A DNA stretch of 35,974 bases from Acidobacteria bacterium 13_1_20CM_2_55_15 (GTDB lineage: Bacteria > Acidobacteriota > Terriglobia > 20CM-2-55-15): assembly GCA_001920875.1 (NCBI GenBank), contig MNKP01000027.1, positions 1 to 35,974 on the forward strand, in the 5' to 3' direction. The position numbers and the translations under genes were made by a program. The notes under the pieces were generated by a model. It was given only the letters and a program-made list of their open reading frames with translations. It made no database searches and was not told the DNA's origin. Below are positions 22,695-30,055 of this stretch, piece after piece (the stretch's first letter is position 1; every line of letters begins with the position of its first letter).

Positions 22695-23355
22695 GGGCCA
22701 GGATCGCGTGTTCGAGGTACTCGACTTCTTCTTCGACTCGGGCGATGGCCATGCGCCGGTCGAGCAGGTAAGCGTATAACGCGGCGAAGGCGCAAAATGA
22801 AACCATCATCACCTTCCACATATCCCAATCCAGACCGCCGCCAAGGATGACGGGTTGGGGATGCTGGGTACGCCACCAGCGAATCGATAGATAGTTGAAT
22901 GGGACGTCCACCATGGCAAGGATTCCGAAGACGGCGCCCAGCGCGGCTTTCTTCTCGCGTTCGGGTAAATAAGCGCGGAGCATTAAATATGAAAGAAAAA
23001 TCAGACCGAGGAGGAATTGAAGTGTCAGTCGCGCGTCCCAAGTCCACCAGATACCCCATACCGGCTTTGCCCACAGGGCGCCGCTCATGATCGACATGCT
23101 GGTAAACAGGATTCCCATTTCGCCGGCAGAGGCTCCCAGACGGTCCCATTTCAAATCATGTTTGATGAGATACATGATGCTTGCGAAACCCAACAAGTAG
23201 GCCGACAAATAGGACGAAACTCCGAAAGGCAGATGAAAATAAAAGATGCGCTGGATCACGCCCATGGTGGCTTCGTTTGGAGCAAAGACGAAAATCATAT
23301 AGAGGTTCGCAATCATCAGTACGAGGACAAGTACTCCGAGTATCTTCGAGCGCAT
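22687..23355 (-). CDS. ccmC: Heme exporter / cytochrome c maturation protein CcmC, 222 aa
   Basis: CcmC presents heme to CcmE in the membrane. The tryptophan-rich heme-handling signature GIWWTWDARLT is present, with flanking His residues FYFHLPFG and QHPQPV, and six membrane helices can be read. I chose ATG 23355 (MRSKILGVLVLVLMIANLYM), one base after the ccmB stop; a frame eight codons longer overlaps ccmB. Length is slightly below the usual 230-245. Neighbours ccmB and ccmD confirm the call. Confidence 0.93.
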   Translation of the reverse strand: MRSKILGVLVLVLMIANLYMIFVFAPNEATMGVIQRIFYFHLPFGVSSYLSAYLLGFASIMYLIKHDLKWDRLGASAGEMGILFTSMSIMSGALWAKPVWGIWWTWDARLTLQFLLGLIFLSYLMLRAYLPEREKKAALGAVFGILAMVDVPFNYLSIRWWRTQHPQPVILGGGLDWDMWKVMMVSFCAFAALYAYLLDRRMAIARVEEEVEYLEHAILAHD

Positions 23356-23356
23356 T

Positions 23357-24022
23357 TCACTCCTCCACGACGAACTCAAACACGAGGTAGGACACGGTCA
23401 GGTAAACAATACTAAACCCCGCTAAAAGATATAGCCAAGAGGAAATTCCCTTGGTGTCGCCGCTCAGCACCATGCTGGTGGCTTCAACGGAAGAAATCAC
23501 GACGGGAACCGTCAGCGGGATTTGAAGCACTGGAAGCATCACTTCTTTCATGCGTGTATTTGCAGAAATCGTCGACAGGATCGAGCCGATCGCGGCGATG
23601 GCGAAAGTGCCGAGAACGGCAATACCGGCAATCTCCAGGAACTGGAGATTGAACTTAAGATTATTGAAGATGACGAAGATCGGCAAAACAATCACTTCAG
23701 CGATCATCATGAACGTGAAGTTGCTTGCCACCTTTCCAATATAAAGATTGCCACGGTCCACGGGTGCGAGCAGCAGCCCCTGCAGGCAATCGTTATCGAT
23801 TTCCATTGCCAGAGAGCGGTTCAGGCCAAGAATGGCGGCAAACGAAAATGCCACCCATAAGGTGCCGGGAGCAATGAGCGATCGTTCGATACTGCTTGGT
23901 TCGAACGCGAAACTGAATATCGTCAGAACAAGCACGCCGAACATCAGCATCGAACTGACGGATTCTTTGCTGCGCATTTCAATAACGATGTCCTTGAAGA
24001 CGATGGCAATGACCGGACTCAT
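23357..24022 (-). CDS. ccmB: Heme exporter permease CcmB, 221 aa
   Basis: Six membrane helices and the family pattern are visible: VFKDIVIEMRSKESVSSMLM at the N-terminus, PGTLWVAFSFAAILGLNRSL, then ALEID-like MEIDNDCLQGLLLAPVDR, and PVLQIPLTVPVVI later. CcmB pairs with the ATPase CcmA and with CcmC/D. The start ATG 24022 overlaps the ccmA stop by 4 bases (ATGA). Confidence 0.93.
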   Translation of the reverse strand: MSPVIAIVFKDIVIEMRSKESVSSMLMFGVLVLTIFSFAFEPSSIERSLIAPGTLWVAFSFAAILGLNRSLAMEIDNDCLQGLLLAPVDRGNLYIGKVASNFTFMMIAEVIVLPIFVIFNNLKFNLQFLEIAGIAVLGTFAIAAIGSILSTISANTRMKEVMLPVLQIPLTVPVVISSVEATSMVLSGDTKGISSWLYLLAGFSIVYLTVSYLVFEFVVEE

Positions 24023-24735
24023 CGGCCAACTCCGAGGCGGATGTAAGCAGCGTAGGCGTCACGGATCGCGGGATCTTTAGCGCCGCTGTCGAACACGATT
24101 TTTCCGCGATCGATGATGGCGGCCCGTGTCGCTGCCCGCAGGCCCTGTTCGAGGTCGTGCGACGTGAGGATGATCGTCTTCCCGGCGCTTGCGGCCTGGT
24201 CGAGAATTTGGTTCAGGATTTCGACGGCATTGGCGTCGAGCCCGGTGTAGGGTTCGTCCAGCAGAATGACCGACGGATCGTGAAGCATCACGCGAGCAAT
24301 GCCAAGCCTCTGATGGAGACCTCGCGAGAATGCGCGGACCGGATCGGAAGCGCGCCGCCGGAGTCCGACACGGTCGAGCAGCGCCAGGATGCGTTCTTCC
24401 GAATCCGGCATTCCGTATAGACGTGAGAAGAAGCGGAGGTTTTCGACTGGATTCAGATCACGGTAGAGATATGTGTTGTGGGAAAGAAATCCGATGTGGC
24501 GCCGCGCCCTCTCGGGTTCTTCGCGAGTATCGATGCCCTCGACGCGAAGCTTGCCCTGCGACTGGCGAACGAGTGTGGCGGCGATTTTCAAAAACGTGGT
24601 CTTGCCGGCGCCATTGCGTCCGAACAAGGCCAGGAACTCGCCACGCTTGACGCCGAGCGTCACGCCTGCCAGCGCGGTGAAATGGCCAAATGTTTTGCGG
24701 ATGTCCTCGGATTCGAGTGCGAATGTATCGGGCAT
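24019..24735 (-). CDS. ccmA: Heme exporter ATPase CcmA, 238 aa
   Basis: ABC ATPase that drives release of holo-CcmE from the CcmC-CcmE complex. Walker A is GRNGAGKTTFLKI near 39-51, and Walker B is VILLDEPYTGLDANA. The signature loop is altered to FSRGLHQRLGIAR, where SRG-x-x-QR replaces LSGGQ, as is common in CcmA. SHDLEQGLRAA holds the switch His. Start ATG 24735. It follows repeat R2, which separates it from the upstream small genes, and leads ccmB-C-D. Confidence 0.93.
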   Translation of the reverse strand: MPDTFALESEDIRKTFGHFTALAGVTLGVKRGEFLALFGRNGAGKTTFLKIAATLVRQSQGKLRVEGIDTREEPERARRHIGFLSHNTYLYRDLNPVENLRFFSRLYGMPDSEERILALLDRVGLRRRASDPVRAFSRGLHQRLGIARVMLHDPSVILLDEPYTGLDANAVEILNQILDQAASAGKTIILTSHDLEQGLRAATRAAIIDRGKIVFDSGAKDPAIRDAYAAYIRLGVGR

Positions 24736-24748
24736 GTGAGCAGATCAC

Positions 24749-24891
24749 CCTCTCCCTCTGGGAGAGAGCGACGCGCGAAGCGCGTCGGGTGAGGGTGCAA
24801 GATTTGCCGACTCCTTCAACCCTCACCCGGCGCTTTTATTCGTCGCGGCCTTCGGCCGCTCGCTGGCGCCGGCCTCTCCCAGAGGGAGAGG
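24749..24891. repeat. Foldback repeat R2, 143 bp, with 18-bp terminal inverted repeats
   Basis: Bases 24749-24766 (CCTCTCCCTCTGGGAGAG) are the exact reverse complement of 24874-24891. Internal arms also pair (GGGTGAGGGT against ACCCTCACCC, and GACGCGCGAAGCGCGTC as a hairpin). The sequence differs from R1/R3 but has the same architecture. It ends one base before the stop codon of the 112-residue gene and lies 13 bases from the ccmA ATG. Elements of this type are common intergenic repeats in many bacteria. Confidence 0.75.
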
Positions 24892-25230
24892 CTACACTTT
24901 AGTCCCCAGCTTCTCCAACACCTTCGCCAGATGAAACTTCAAATCCTTCAGATCCTGTTTGTATTTTTTCTCTGCGATCGCACCCGATTCTTTTTGCGTC
25001 TCCAGGTTGGCGATCTGATCGATCAGTTCTTCCTTGCGGTGGACAAGATCCTCCCGGCCTTTCTTTCGAGCCAGCGCTTCTTTGTGAAGCTCGATCGAGT
25101 AACTGAGGCTCCAAAGCAGAAATGCGCCGACTGCGAGGATGATAAACCACGTGTGCGCACCCATTGCGTTGGGGACATCGACAGTTCGCGTTCCCTCGAC
25201 TTGCAGGAAAAGCAGCAGCAACGTCATCAA
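24892..25230 (-). CDS. Membrane coiled-coil protein in the ccm operon, 112 aa
   Basis: A hydrophobic N-terminus (MMTLLLLFLQVEG) may be a signal or first helix. A clear membrane helix follows (TWFIILAVGAFLLWSLSYSI) at about residues 27-46. The remaining 65 residues are a charged coiled coil (KKGREDLVHRKEELIDQIAN and onward). It overlaps the preceding CcmI-like gene by 4 bases. No named family recognised. Position suggests help in assembling the maturation complex, by inference. Its stop codon abuts repeat R2. Confidence 0.75.
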   Translation of the reverse strand: MMTLLLLFLQVEGTRTVDVPNAMGAHTWFIILAVGAFLLWSLSYSIELHKEALARKKGREDLVHRKEELIDQIANLETQKESGAIAEKKYKQDLKDLKFHLAKVLEKLGTKV

Positions 25231-25643
25231 CGCTTCAGTTTAGCCCCGCAGTCTGCACAAAACTTATTTGTGTTTGGATTCTTGCTGGCACAGGAAGGGC
25301 AAGTGGTTGTGGACCGATCCTTGCGCGCCGAAATCTCCCGGCGGATCAACGCGTCGAGATCTTTGGACGATTCGAGGGTCTCGATTTGCTGAAAGACTAC
25401 GGCGGCTTCGGCATTCATTTCGGCACGGACCTTTTGGTAATCCTCCGCAGAAAGTTTGCCGCATTTGTATTCGAAATCGAGATCCTGAATATTGCCGAGA
25501 ATGACCTCCTTCTTGCGTTGAAGTAGATCCCACTCGGTCTCTTCGATAATTGCGGATTCCAACGTCTCCTCTTTGCGGAACAGCGGTGCACATATGGCCG
25601 CAAGAACCGCTCCACTGAGGATGCCGCAGAATAAATAGAGCAT
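25227..25643 (-). CDS. CcmI-like membrane protein with C-terminal zinc ribbon, 138 aa
   Basis: The N-terminal helix (LYLFCGILSGAVLAAICAPL) is followed by LQRKKEVILGNIQDLDFEYK then CGKLSAEDYQKVRAEM. This is the pattern of the N-terminal region of CcmI (CycH), which in proteobacteria continues with TPR repeats. Here the TPR part is missing and the protein instead ends with a double-CxxC ribbon: CPSCASKN then KFCADCGAKLKR. The start codon overlaps the ccmH stop by one base, and its stop overlaps the next gene by 4 bases. CcmI binds apocytochrome; whether this short form does is unknown. Confidence 0.75.
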   Translation of the reverse strand: MLYLFCGILSGAVLAAICAPLFRKEETLESAIIEETEWDLLQRKKEVILGNIQDLDFEYKCGKLSAEDYQKVRAEMNAEAAVVFQQIETLESSKDLDALIRREISARKDRSTTTCPSCASKNPNTNKFCADCGAKLKR

Positions 25644-26329
25644 CAGTCTTCCGGAATAAATTTCTTCAGTTCTTCTTCGACCTTTTGCTGATACTTTGTG
25701 ACGTCGACGTCAGCCGGAACGGAAGCCCATTTTGCGCGAAACTGGCGGACGAAGTAAACGACCAGCAGAGCTCCAAAGGCAAGTGCGATGAACGGCATGA
25801 CCCACGCAGTCAGATTGAAGCCGGCAGCCGGCGGCGACGACAGCACCGTCAGACCGTACTTCTCGGCGAAACGCGCGATGATGGATTCATCGCTGTTGCC
25901 TTCATCGATCTGCGCGGCAAGTTCCGCCAACATCGGACCCGAGCTTGGACACCCGAAGTGATTGCACGTGGTCAGCATCTGATTGCACGTGCCGCAAACA
26001 CAGATGAACTTCTGGCCGAGTTCCTTGACGTGCTGGCGGTCGGCCGCAAGCGAAACAGGTGTGGCTGCGATAAGCAGAGACAGCAGCAGCTTGCTGATTA
26101 TTCCTCTCCTCCGAGAGGAGGGGTGGCGCGCAGCGCCGGGGTGGTCGGTTTGGCCGGAACGTCTCGCCGAGCTTTTATTGAGGCTTCGCCCTATCGGGCT
26201 GGCGCTTCGCGCCACCCCGTCTGCGCCGTTGCTTCGCTCGGCGCATCCTCGCCTCCTCTCGGAGGAGGGGAATAATAAAACAGAGCTAAACCTTCTCTTC
26301 AACCTCTTTGCGTTCCTCTTTGGACTCAA
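25643..26329 (-). CDS. ccmH: CcmH-type cytochrome c maturation protein, start region altered by repeat R3
   Basis: CcmH is the thiol reductant for apocytochrome c. A hydrophobic segment SKLLLSLLIAATPVSLAADR (about 26095-26036) is a signal peptide. Then comes FICVCGTCNQMLTTCNHFGC, holding the CxxC plus three more Cys, more than the single pair of canonical LRCxxCQ CcmH. A membrane helix follows (LTAWVMPFIALAFGALLVVY). Between the signal peptide and repeat R3 there is no ATG, GTG or TTG: the codons are ATA ATC AGC AAG. The frame stays open through R3 to a TTG at 26329 inside ccmF, and a GTG lies within the repeat. The true start is unresolved; the coordinates give the longest frame. Confidence 0.75.
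   Translation of the reverse strand: MSPKRNAKRLKRRFSSVLLFPSSERRRGCAERSNGADGVARSASPIGRSLNKSSARRSGQTDHPGAARHPSSRRRGIISKLLLSLLIAATPVSLAADRQHVKELGQKFICVCGTCNQMLTTCNHFGCPSSGPMLAELAAQIDEGNSDESIIARFAEKYGLTVLSSPPAAGFNLTAWVMPFIALAFGALLVVYFVRQFRAKWASVPADVDVTKYQQKVEEELKKFIPED
26100..26273. repeat. Foldback repeat R3, 174 bp, homolog of R1, inserted at the 5' end of ccmH
   Basis: Left arm 26100-26123 and right arm 26250-26273 are near-perfect inverted repeats (two mismatches; arms begin ATTCCTCTCCTC). The interior shares long identical blocks with R1, including GGTGGCGCGCAGCGCCGGGG and the ATTGAGGCTTCGCCCT block. It lies between the ccmF stop (26286) and the ccmH signal peptide, and the ccmH frame is open across it. 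Confidence 0.8.
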
Positions 26330-28322
26330 TTTCGGGACGCCTTCTAAGAATAGTCTTTTTATTGGGCAGTAGCGCTATCAACGTTCCCGCGACCAGTACG
26401 ATCCCGCCGATCCACACCCACATCGTCAGCGGGTTATAGAAAACCTGGATGATCGCTTTCTTGCCGTCACGCGTGCCGCCCTGGAAGACCAGATAGACGT
26501 CATTTTTGGCAGTGGAATAGATCGAGACCTCGGTCGTCGGTTGCTTTTCCTGTCCTGCCTTGTAGAGCCGCTTTTCAGGATAGAGGTTGGCGACCTTCTT
26601 GCCGTACTCGAAGAGGCTGATGGTTGCCTTATCGGATGCGTAATTGGGGGTGTCCTCGATGCCGAGTTTGTCAACCCGCAACGTATATTCGCGGATGGAC
26701 AAGGTGTCGCCGACACCCATCTCGCCTTCGGCATCCGTCGTGAAGGCCTGCCCTGTCCAGCCGATAAACAGGAGGACAAAACCGAAGTGCACAACATAAC
26801 CGCCATAACGCCGCGTGTTCCGGAGCGTCAGATTCACGATCGCCTCGAGGAACGTTTCGCCGGTTCCGGAACTTCGGGCCGCTGCGCCCTTATAGAATTC
26901 GCGAATGATCGTGAGGGTCACGAAGATCGACATCACAATGGACAGCCAGGCGTAAAAGTGCTGGACTCCACGAAAGTAGAGAGCAACTCCGGACGCCAGC
27001 GCAATCACAGCGGGCGACAGGAAATTCCGTTTCAAGCTGTTCGTTGACGCTCTTCGCCACGCCAGCAGTGGTCCAACACCTGTCAAAAACATGAGGAAAA
27101 TCGCGATAGGCACATTTACTTTGTTAAAAAACGGCGGCCCAACCGTGATCTTGGACCCTGTTGCTGCCTCGGAAATAATAGGGAACATCGTTCCCCAAAA
27201 AACCGCGAAGCAGGCGGCAAGCAAAATCAGGTTGTTGAACATGAAGCTGCTTTCTCGGGAGACGATCGATTCCATCTGATTTTCGCTTTTCAGATACGGC
27301 AGCCGATCAAATAGGAGATAAAGCGCTCCCGAAAGAGCAACGATGATGAATGCGCGGAAGTATCCGCCGACCGGCGACTGGGCAAACGCATGGACGGACT
27401 GCACCATGCCGCTGCGTGTCAGCAGAGTTCCGAAAATCGACATGATAAAGGTAAGGATGATCAACACCATATTCCAGACCTTCAGCATGCCTTTCTTTTC
27501 CTGGACCATGACGGAATGCAGAAACGCGGTTCCAATCAGCCAAGGCATCATCGAGGCGTTCTCAACCGGATCCCATGCCCAGAAGCCGCCCCAACCCAGT
27601 TCGTGGTATGCCCATTTACCGCCAAGCATGATTCCGATACTCAGAAACATCCACGCGACCATCGTCCAGCGGCGCGTCGTACGAATCCATGTATCGCCAA
27701 GCTGCTTGGTAATCATGGCGGCGATGGCGAATGCAAAGGGAACCGCAAAGCCGACAAAACCGAGATACAGCATCGGCGGATGAATCACCATATAGGGGTC
27801 TTGCAGCAGGGGATTCAGACCATTCCCGTCGTGGGGCACGAACGGCAACGGCGATGCGTCGCTTTGCAGGAACACCGTCTGGTTGAAGGGGTTCACGATG
27901 AACAAATGCATCGAGGTGAAGAAGAACGACGTCCCCATCAGCACGGCAACGACGTACGGCATCATCGCGCTGTGTTTTCGCCAATTCTGAACAATGACCA
28001 GCGCCGAATAGGCCGTGAGCAGCCACCCCCAGAACAACAACGATCCTTCCTGCCCGCCCCAGATCGAGCTGACCTTGAAATATATCGGCAAGTCGCGATT
28101 GGAATGCGCCGCGATGTACTTGATCGAGAAATCACTGACGGCGAACAGATACCCGAGGCAAGCGATCGCCGACGTGATGCACACAAACGTGCCGAGCGCG
28201 GCATTCCGGCCGCTGGCGATCAGGTTGTCGTGTTTGAGACGAATTCCAAGCAGGGAGGCAACGATCGAATACGCCGTCACCACCCATGCGAGGGCCAAGG
28301 CGAACTGGCCGATTTGTGCCAT
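26286..28322 (-). CDS. ccmF: Cytochrome c heme lyase subunit CcmF, 678 aa
   Basis: CcmF takes heme from CcmE and ligates it to apocytochrome. It is a many-helix membrane protein with the tryptophan-rich heme-binding signature GWGGFWAWDPVENASMMPWL near residues 245-265. The conserved SIWGGQEGSLLFWGWLL is near 90, and a periplasmic domain precedes the last helix. His residues flanking the WWD region are present (YHELGW, FLHSVM). Length 678 fits. The start ATG 28322 lies one base after the ccmE stop; repeat R3 follows it. Confidence 0.95.
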   Translation of the reverse strand: MAQIGQFALALAWVVTAYSIVASLLGIRLKHDNLIASGRNAALGTFVCITSAIACLGYLFAVSDFSIKYIAAHSNRDLPIYFKVSSIWGGQEGSLLFWGWLLTAYSALVIVQNWRKHSAMMPYVVAVLMGTSFFFTSMHLFIVNPFNQTVFLQSDASPLPFVPHDGNGLNPLLQDPYMVIHPPMLYLGFVGFAVPFAFAIAAMITKQLGDTWIRTTRRWTMVAWMFLSIGIMLGGKWAYHELGWGGFWAWDPVENASMMPWLIGTAFLHSVMVQEKKGMLKVWNMVLIILTFIMSIFGTLLTRSGMVQSVHAFAQSPVGGYFRAFIIVALSGALYLLFDRLPYLKSENQMESIVSRESSFMFNNLILLAACFAVFWGTMFPIISEAATGSKITVGPPFFNKVNVPIAIFLMFLTGVGPLLAWRRASTNSLKRNFLSPAVIALASGVALYFRGVQHFYAWLSIVMSIFVTLTIIREFYKGAAARSSGTGETFLEAIVNLTLRNTRRYGGYVVHFGFVLLFIGWTGQAFTTDAEGEMGVGDTLSIREYTLRVDKLGIEDTPNYASDKATISLFEYGKKVANLYPEKRLYKAGQEKQPTTEVSIYSTAKNDVYLVFQGGTRDGKKAIIQVFYNPLTMWVWIGGIVLVAGTLIALLPNKKTILRRRPEIESKEERKEVEEKV

Positions 28323-28323
28323 G

Positions 28324-28758
28324 TCAGTCGCTCTTTCTCACGCCGGCTGCGGACTCTTTCTCATACTTCGACGCGCACTTGGCCTGCATCTTGTTCGCGA
28401 CGAACACTCCATCACGGCCAAGCTGGCCTTCGACCACAGCCTGCGCGCGGTCAACGAATGTATCTGGAGGGGCATCGTTGCCCACGTATTTTACGGTGAG
28501 GGTTTCCACTTGTTTCGTCTTCTCGTCCTGCTGGCTGATCATGAAATTAATGCTCTTGCCTTCGCGCTGGATGGATCCGGGCACCACGTCGCCGGCGACC
28601 TTCAGCCGGCGAGTGTAGGCCTGATCCTTTGACGCGTAGAGCTCCGAGACCGTCTGGTAATACGCATTACCTTCTTTGAATCCCGAGTATGCGAGGTAGG
28701 CGAGTGTGAGAATGATCACAACCGAACCAGCGACAAACTTAAGCTGTTTGCGTTTCAT
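28324..28758 (-). CDS. ccmE: Heme chaperone CcmE, Cys-type (CxxxY), 144 aa
   Basis: CcmE carries heme covalently from CcmC to CcmF. A membrane anchor (FVAGSVVIILTLAYLAYSG) is followed by an OB-fold beta-barrel (RRLKVAGDVVPGSIQRE, VKYVGNDAPPDTF, AVVEGQLGRDGVFVAN). In most bacteria the heme is bound by His in HxxxY; here the motif is C128-A-S-K-Y132 (AKCASKYEKE), so Cys replaces His. Cys-type CcmE is known from sulfate reducers and archaea. AAGGGG supplies a Shine-Dalgarno before ATG 28758, and TATAAT at 28790-28785 is a plausible -10, making this the promoter-proximal gene of the ccm operon. Confidence 0.93.
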   Translation of the reverse strand: MKRKQLKFVAGSVVIILTLAYLAYSGFKEGNAYYQTVSELYASKDQAYTRRLKVAGDVVPGSIQREGKSINFMISQQDEKTKQVETLTVKYVGNDAPPDTFVDRAQAVVEGQLGRDGVFVANKMQAKCASKYEKESAAGVRKSD

Positions 28759-28784
28759 GGATTTACCCCTTCAAAGTACCAAAT

Positions 28785-28790
28785 ATTATA
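28785..28790 (-). promoter_or_regulatory. -10 box of the ccm operon
   Basis: A perfect TATAAT on the minus strand, 26 bases before ATG 28758, leaving room for the AAGGGG ribosome-binding site. This operon therefore has a normal leader, unlike many single genes in the window. The -35 is poor. Confidence 0.5.
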
Positions 28791-28945
28791 GCACGACCAA
28801 ATTGTAGGAAGGCTATTTGAGCACAGCAAACGGAAATAGCCAGAAAAAAGCACAAAAATCACGAGAAATGATTCCCAATTCATTCGACATCTTGTGTTCT
28901 TGCGCCTTTTGGTGGCCATTTCTCTTCGCTCGACGAACGCCGTAG

Positions 28946-28951
28946 TACACT
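28946..28951 (+). promoter_or_regulatory. -10 box, predicted leaderless start for the E1-alpha gene
   Basis: TACACT, six bases (GGTTTG), then GTG 28958. No ribosome-binding site is visible. The same spacing is seen at four other genes in the window. Confidence 0.4.
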
Positions 28952-28957
28952 GGTTTG

Positions 28958-30055
28958 GTGAAGCGTTATCCAATGTTCGATCCGCCGGAGTACGTGAATT
29001 GGAAGCCCGATCCCGGCATTATCGCGGAGTTCGAACAGACGCTGACGCGTGATTCTCAACGCGCCTCCATTATCTCAGAGTTAACCGAAAAGCAGCTTCT
29101 CGATATGTATGCCGGCCTGCTTCGCTTTCGGCTTCACGACATCACATTGCGCCGGTGGGTGAAACAGGGCGTCATCGCAAAAGCGTGGCTGGCAACCGGC
29201 GAAGAAGCAGTAACCATTGGCAATGTTCACGGTCTCGATCGCGCGATCGACAAGGTCGGACCGATGATTCGGAACGCCGGTGCATGCCATGAAATGGGGA
29301 TCTCGGTCGCCGATATGTTCCGTGAATACCTGGCAACCGCGGATTCTCCCAGTAAAGGCAAAGACCTGCATGTCGGCAGTACGACCAACGGCGTAATTGC
29401 TCCGGCCAGTCAAGTTGGAGCATTAACCCCGGTATTCGCAGGCATGGCTCTCGCCATCAAAAAGCGTGGAGAGAAAGCCGTTGTTCTTACATGGGTCGGA
29501 GATGGCGCGACAAAGACTACGGCTTTCCACGAAGGTATGAATCTGGCGGCTGTGCTTCACGTCCCCGCAATTTACGTTTTGCAAAATAACCAGATCGCGC
29601 TGGGGACCCGATTCGAGCAACATCAAGCGGGACCATTCACTGCCTGGGCGAAGGCTTATGGCGTCACCGGCCTGTCATGCGCCGGAAATAATGTTCTAGA
29701 CACGTACGCGGCAACAAAACTGGCGGCTCAACTCGCACGAACCGGGCATGGCCCCGTTATCATTTTTGCGGAGACTTTTCGAATGGGCGGCCACGTCACG
29801 CATGACGAAATTGACGCACGGCAGATTATTTCCAAAGCGATGTTCGAATACTGGGGCAAACGCGACCCGATCGGAATGTATGAATCTTACCTGGAGCGTC
29901 ACGGAGTTCCAAAAACCAATCTCGAGCAAGCTGAAGCGAAGGTCATTGAAGAGATCGCCAGGGCAGAGAAAGAGGCGCTCGAGAGCCGCGACAGAAAGAT
30001 GCCGGAACCGGAGACGGCTATTGAGGGAGTTTACGCCGGGCAGGACTCGGAGTGA
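28958..30055 (+). CDS. Thiamine-diphosphate-dependent 2-oxoacid dehydrogenase E1 alpha subunit, 365 aa
   Basis: E1-alpha of the pyruvate / branched-chain 2-oxoacid dehydrogenase group. The thiamine-diphosphate motif runs from WVGDGATKTTAFHEGMN to VLQNNQIAL (GDG to NN spacing is right). The regulatory loop RMGGHVTHDEIDAR is present, with His where phosphorylatable Ser often occurs. I prefer GTG 28958 because TACACT lies exactly six bases upstream; TTG 28955 and ATG 28973 are alternatives. No E1-beta, E2 or E3 gene is adjacent, so its partners must be elsewhere. It converges with the VKOR gene, overlapping by 38 bases. Confidence 0.88.
   Translation: MKRYPMFDPPEYVNWKPDPGIIAEFEQTLTRDSQRASIISELTEKQLLDMYAGLLRFRLHDITLRRWVKQGVIAKAWLATGEEAVTIGNVHGLDRAIDKVGPMIRNAGACHEMGISVADMFREYLATADSPSKGKDLHVGSTTNGVIAPASQVGALTPVFAGMALAIKKRGEKAVVLTWVGDGATKTTAFHEGMNLAAVLHVPAIYVLQNNQIALGTRFEQHQAGPFTAWAKAYGVTGLSCAGNNVLDTYAATKLAAQLARTGHGPVIIFAETFRMGGHVTHDEIDARQIISKAMFEYWGKRDPIGMYESYLERHGVPKTNLEQAEAKVIEEIARAEKEALESRDRKMPEPETAIEGVYAGQDSE

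Noticed and set aside
22361-26273. R1-R3 as CRISPR repeats or insertion sequences
   Set aside because: Copies are not regularly spaced, have no spacers between them and contain no transposase frame; they are foldback repeats.
27390-28499. Long plus-strand open frame (369 codons) opposite ccmF and ccmE
   Set aside because: It is antisense to two well-supported genes, is His/Arg-rich and has no family motif.
28755-28973. Small minus-strand frame upstream of ccmE (72 codons)
   Set aside because: It covers the ccmE promoter and Shine-Dalgarno, and its composition and lack of a ribosome-binding site argue against a gene.
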